Shown here: piece by piece, positions 6,815 through 7,845 of the stretch
How positions within the stretch are numbered: position 1 is the first letter of the stretch
How the letters are laid out: each line of letters opens with the position of its first letter
Assembly: GCA_035249465.1 (NCBI GenBank)
Contig: DATFGL010000109.1
Span: forward strand, 1 to 7,845
DNA: 7,845 nt
Direction of reading: 5' to 3'
From: 66-474 sp035249465
GTDB lineage: Bacteria > Pseudomonadota > Gammaproteobacteria > Xanthomonadales > Rhodanobacteraceae
Translations under genes and position numbers: made by a program
The notes under the pieces: generated by a model
Told to the model about the DNA's origin: nothing
Databases searched by the model: none
The model's input: the letters and a program-made list of their open reading frames with translations, nothing else

Positions 6815-6887
6815 GTTGTGAAAAGCCGGGCCACGGAGCCCTTGGCCATGGATGGCGGCTTCAATGGCCGTGGCGGTCTCTCACAAC
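6815..6887. repeat. 73-bp nested imperfect palindrome in the acylase-lipoate ligase gap
   Basis: Three pairs of arms share nearly the same centre (about 6851): GTTGTGA/TCACAAC (6815-6821/6881-6887), GCCACGG/CCGTGGC (6830-6836/6868-6874) and GCCAT-GG-ATGGC (6845-6856). An alternative stem AAGCCG/CGGCTT (6823-6828/6856-6861) also exists. The nesting is hard to explain by chance and suggests a mobile intergenic palindrome or a structured RNA element. No open frame of convincing quality crosses it. Confidence 0.5.
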
Positions 6888-6910
6888 TTGGGGCGGGGCC
6901 GGCGATTCGC

Positions 6911-6939
6911 TCATCCCGTGACGCCGTGACCGGGGATGA
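6911..6939 (-). terminator. Weak hairpin just downstream of the lipoate ligase gene
   Basis: TCATCCC (6911-6917) and GGGATGA (6933-6939) are a perfect 7-bp inverted repeat around a 15-nt loop containing a GTGAC-GCC-GTGAC direct repeat. It begins 8 nt past the ligase TAA (6948-6950). There is no T-run after it on the minus strand, so intrinsic termination is doubtful; it may protect the 3' end of the message. Confidence 0.3.
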
Positions 6940-6947
6940 TCGCACAC

Positions 6948-7724
6948 TTACGGAACGATGCCCGTCCACGCATCCGTCGAGAACTTGGATGCCGCAAGCG
7001 CTTCCGCCCGCTCGAGTTCCGTCTCTTCCAGTTTGCCGAAACCGAGTCCGTGCAAGCCGCGGAAGGTGGCGATCATGCGCTCGATCACCTCGGCACGCGG
7101 CAATCCCGTCTGGCTGCGCAGCGGGTCCACGCGCTTGGCCGCGCTTTGCGTCGCCTTGTCGGACAGTTTTTCGCGCCCGATCCTCAGGATCTCGAGCATC
7201 TTGCTGGTGTCGATGTCGTAAGCCATCGTGACGTGGTGCAGCACCGCACCGCCCCGGCGGGTTTGCGCGGCACCCGCAATCTTGCCGGCGGGCGAGGTGA
7301 TGTCGTTGAGCGGCCGGTACCACGCGTCGATGCCGAGCCCCTGCAAAGCTTCGATCACCCACGCGTCCATGAACTCGTAGGATTCCTGGAAGCTCATGCC
7401 GGCGACCAGCGACTCCGGCGCGTACAGCGAATAGGTGATGGTGTTGCCGGGCTCGATGAACATCGCGCCGCCGCCACTGATGCGGCGCACGACTTCGATG
7501 CCGTGCCGTTCCGCGGCACCGGCATCCACTTCATTGCGCAGCGACTGGAAGCGCCCGATCACCACGCACGATGCCGACCACTCCCACACGCGCAAGGTGG
7601 GTGGCCGGCGGCGCGCCGCGACTTCGTCGGTGAGCACTTCGTCCAGTGCCATGTGCAGCGCGGGCGGTTGCGGCGCGGTGTGTACAAGCCGCCACTTGTA
7701 GTCACTCCAGTCCGTGCGCTTCAC
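6948..7724 (-). CDS. Lipoate-protein ligase family protein (LplA-type, single catalytic domain)
   Basis: The protein has 258 residues from a GTG start at 7722-7724, with GGAG 8 nt upstream. The start overlaps the upstream stop as GTGA, showing translational coupling. Catalytic-domain features are in order: LHMALDEVL (23-31), SASCVVIGRFQ (50-60), the ligand-binding RRISGGGAMF (80-89), RPLNDI (137-142) and GKIAGAAQ (147-154), where K148 is the expected catalytic lysine. The C-terminal part (YDIDTSKMLEILRIGREKLS and on) is a short helical tail, not the full accessory domain of E. coli LplA. The ligase activates lipoate with ATP and joins it to lysines of lipoyl domains in 2-oxoacid dehydrogenases and the glycine cleavage H protein. 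The cysteine used by LipM-type octanoyltransferases is not seen at the matching place (residues 139-144 read LNDITS), so ligase is preferred, though octanoyl-transfer or an adenylation-only role cannot be excluded. The protein is cytoplasmic. Confidence 0.88.
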   Translation of the reverse strand: MKRTDWSDYKWRLVHTAPQPPALHMALDEVLTDEVAARRRPPTLRVWEWSASCVVIGRFQSLRNEVDAGAAERHGIEVVRRISGGGAMFIEPGNTITYSLYAPESLVAGMSFQESYEFMDAWVIEALQGLGIDAWYRPLNDITSPAGKIAGAAQTRRGGAVLHHVTMAYDIDTSKMLEILRIGREKLSDKATQSAAKRVDPLRSQTGLPRAEVIERMIATFRGLHGLGFGKLEETELERAEALAASKFSTDAWTGIVP

Positions 7725-7845
7725 GCGGGCGACTCCAGTGCGCGTTGTACCGCCACCGCGATGGCTTCGGGCGAGACGCCGTACATGCGCACGCTCGACC
7801 CGAGCGCGGCTTCCAGCACTTCGGCGTGACGCTTGTTGCCGGCTT
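7721..7845 (-). CDS. Unidentified protein, C-terminal 40 residues (5' part outside the window)
   Basis: An open frame enters from the right edge and ends at TGA 7721-7723, sharing 4 bp (GTGA) with the ligase start. The visible end reads as a soluble, Ala-rich, probably helical tail: GNKRHAEVLEAALGSS, then VRMYGVSPEAIAVAVQRALE. I do not recognise the family. The overlap strongly implies that it is a real gene in one operon with the lipoate ligase, so it may work in lipoate metabolism or with a lipoyl enzyme; that is inference from position only. Confidence 0.65.
   Translation of the reverse strand, partial: AGNKRHAEVLEAALGSSVRMYGVSPEAIAVAVQRALESPA

Noticed and set aside
6772..6886. TTGTGA/TCACAA half sites as a CRP/Clp binding site
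   Set aside because: The half sites are not spaced as TGTGA-N6-TCACA; they are tens of bases apart and better explained by the nested palindrome.
6747..6947. Minus-strand small frame beginning near 6848 and leading into the acylase region
   Set aside because: It runs through the nested palindrome, lacks a Shine-Dalgarno and overlaps the acylase start out of frame.
6936..7829. Plus-strand open frame of 297 codons opposite the lipoate ligase
   Set aside because: The minus-strand frame carries clear LplA motifs and the plus frame none.

Overview
The window looks like ordinary chromosome from a GC-rich gammaproteobacterium, most likely of the Xanthomonadales/Lysobacterales (for example the Rhodanobacteraceae). 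The reasons are the high GC, the GTG starts, the pairing of a YffB/ArsC-like protein with dapE, and the style of the structured intergenic DNA. The taxonomic placement is inference; no rRNA or other marker gene is present.

Left part (1-2629), plus strand: the 3' end of a YffB/Spx/ArsC-family gene, then a gene for a ferritin-like + VIT1/CCC1 membrane protein, then dapE (lysine and diaminopimelate synthesis). yffB and dapE are direct neighbours in E. coli, so the VIT gene looks inserted between them. The 152 bp between the VIT gene and dapE holds a run of short perfect inverted repeats.

Middle (2640-4237 or 4279), minus strand: a small peroxiredoxin-like protein with a CPFC motif converges on dapE with only 10 bp between the stops. 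A 221-bp gap follows, with an AT-rich dyad and a GC-rich hairpin. Beyond it lies a secreted phosphodiester-glycosidase-family (NAGPA/DUF2233) protein.

Right part (4290-7845), minus strand: a large membrane-anchored penicillin-acylase-family Ntn hydrolase lies directly upstream of the glycosidase-like gene and probably shares its operon. A 201-bp gap then contains a 73-bp nested palindrome and a possible promoter. Furthest right are a single-domain lipoate-protein ligase and, overlapping its GTG start by 4 bp, the 3' end of an unidentified gene running off the window.

No phage, insertion sequence, CRISPR array, tRNA or rRNA was recognised. I see no clear new multi-gene system. The points most worth a second look are the VIT protein whose di-iron site appears degraded, the structured intergenic elements, and the paired envelope hydrolases.
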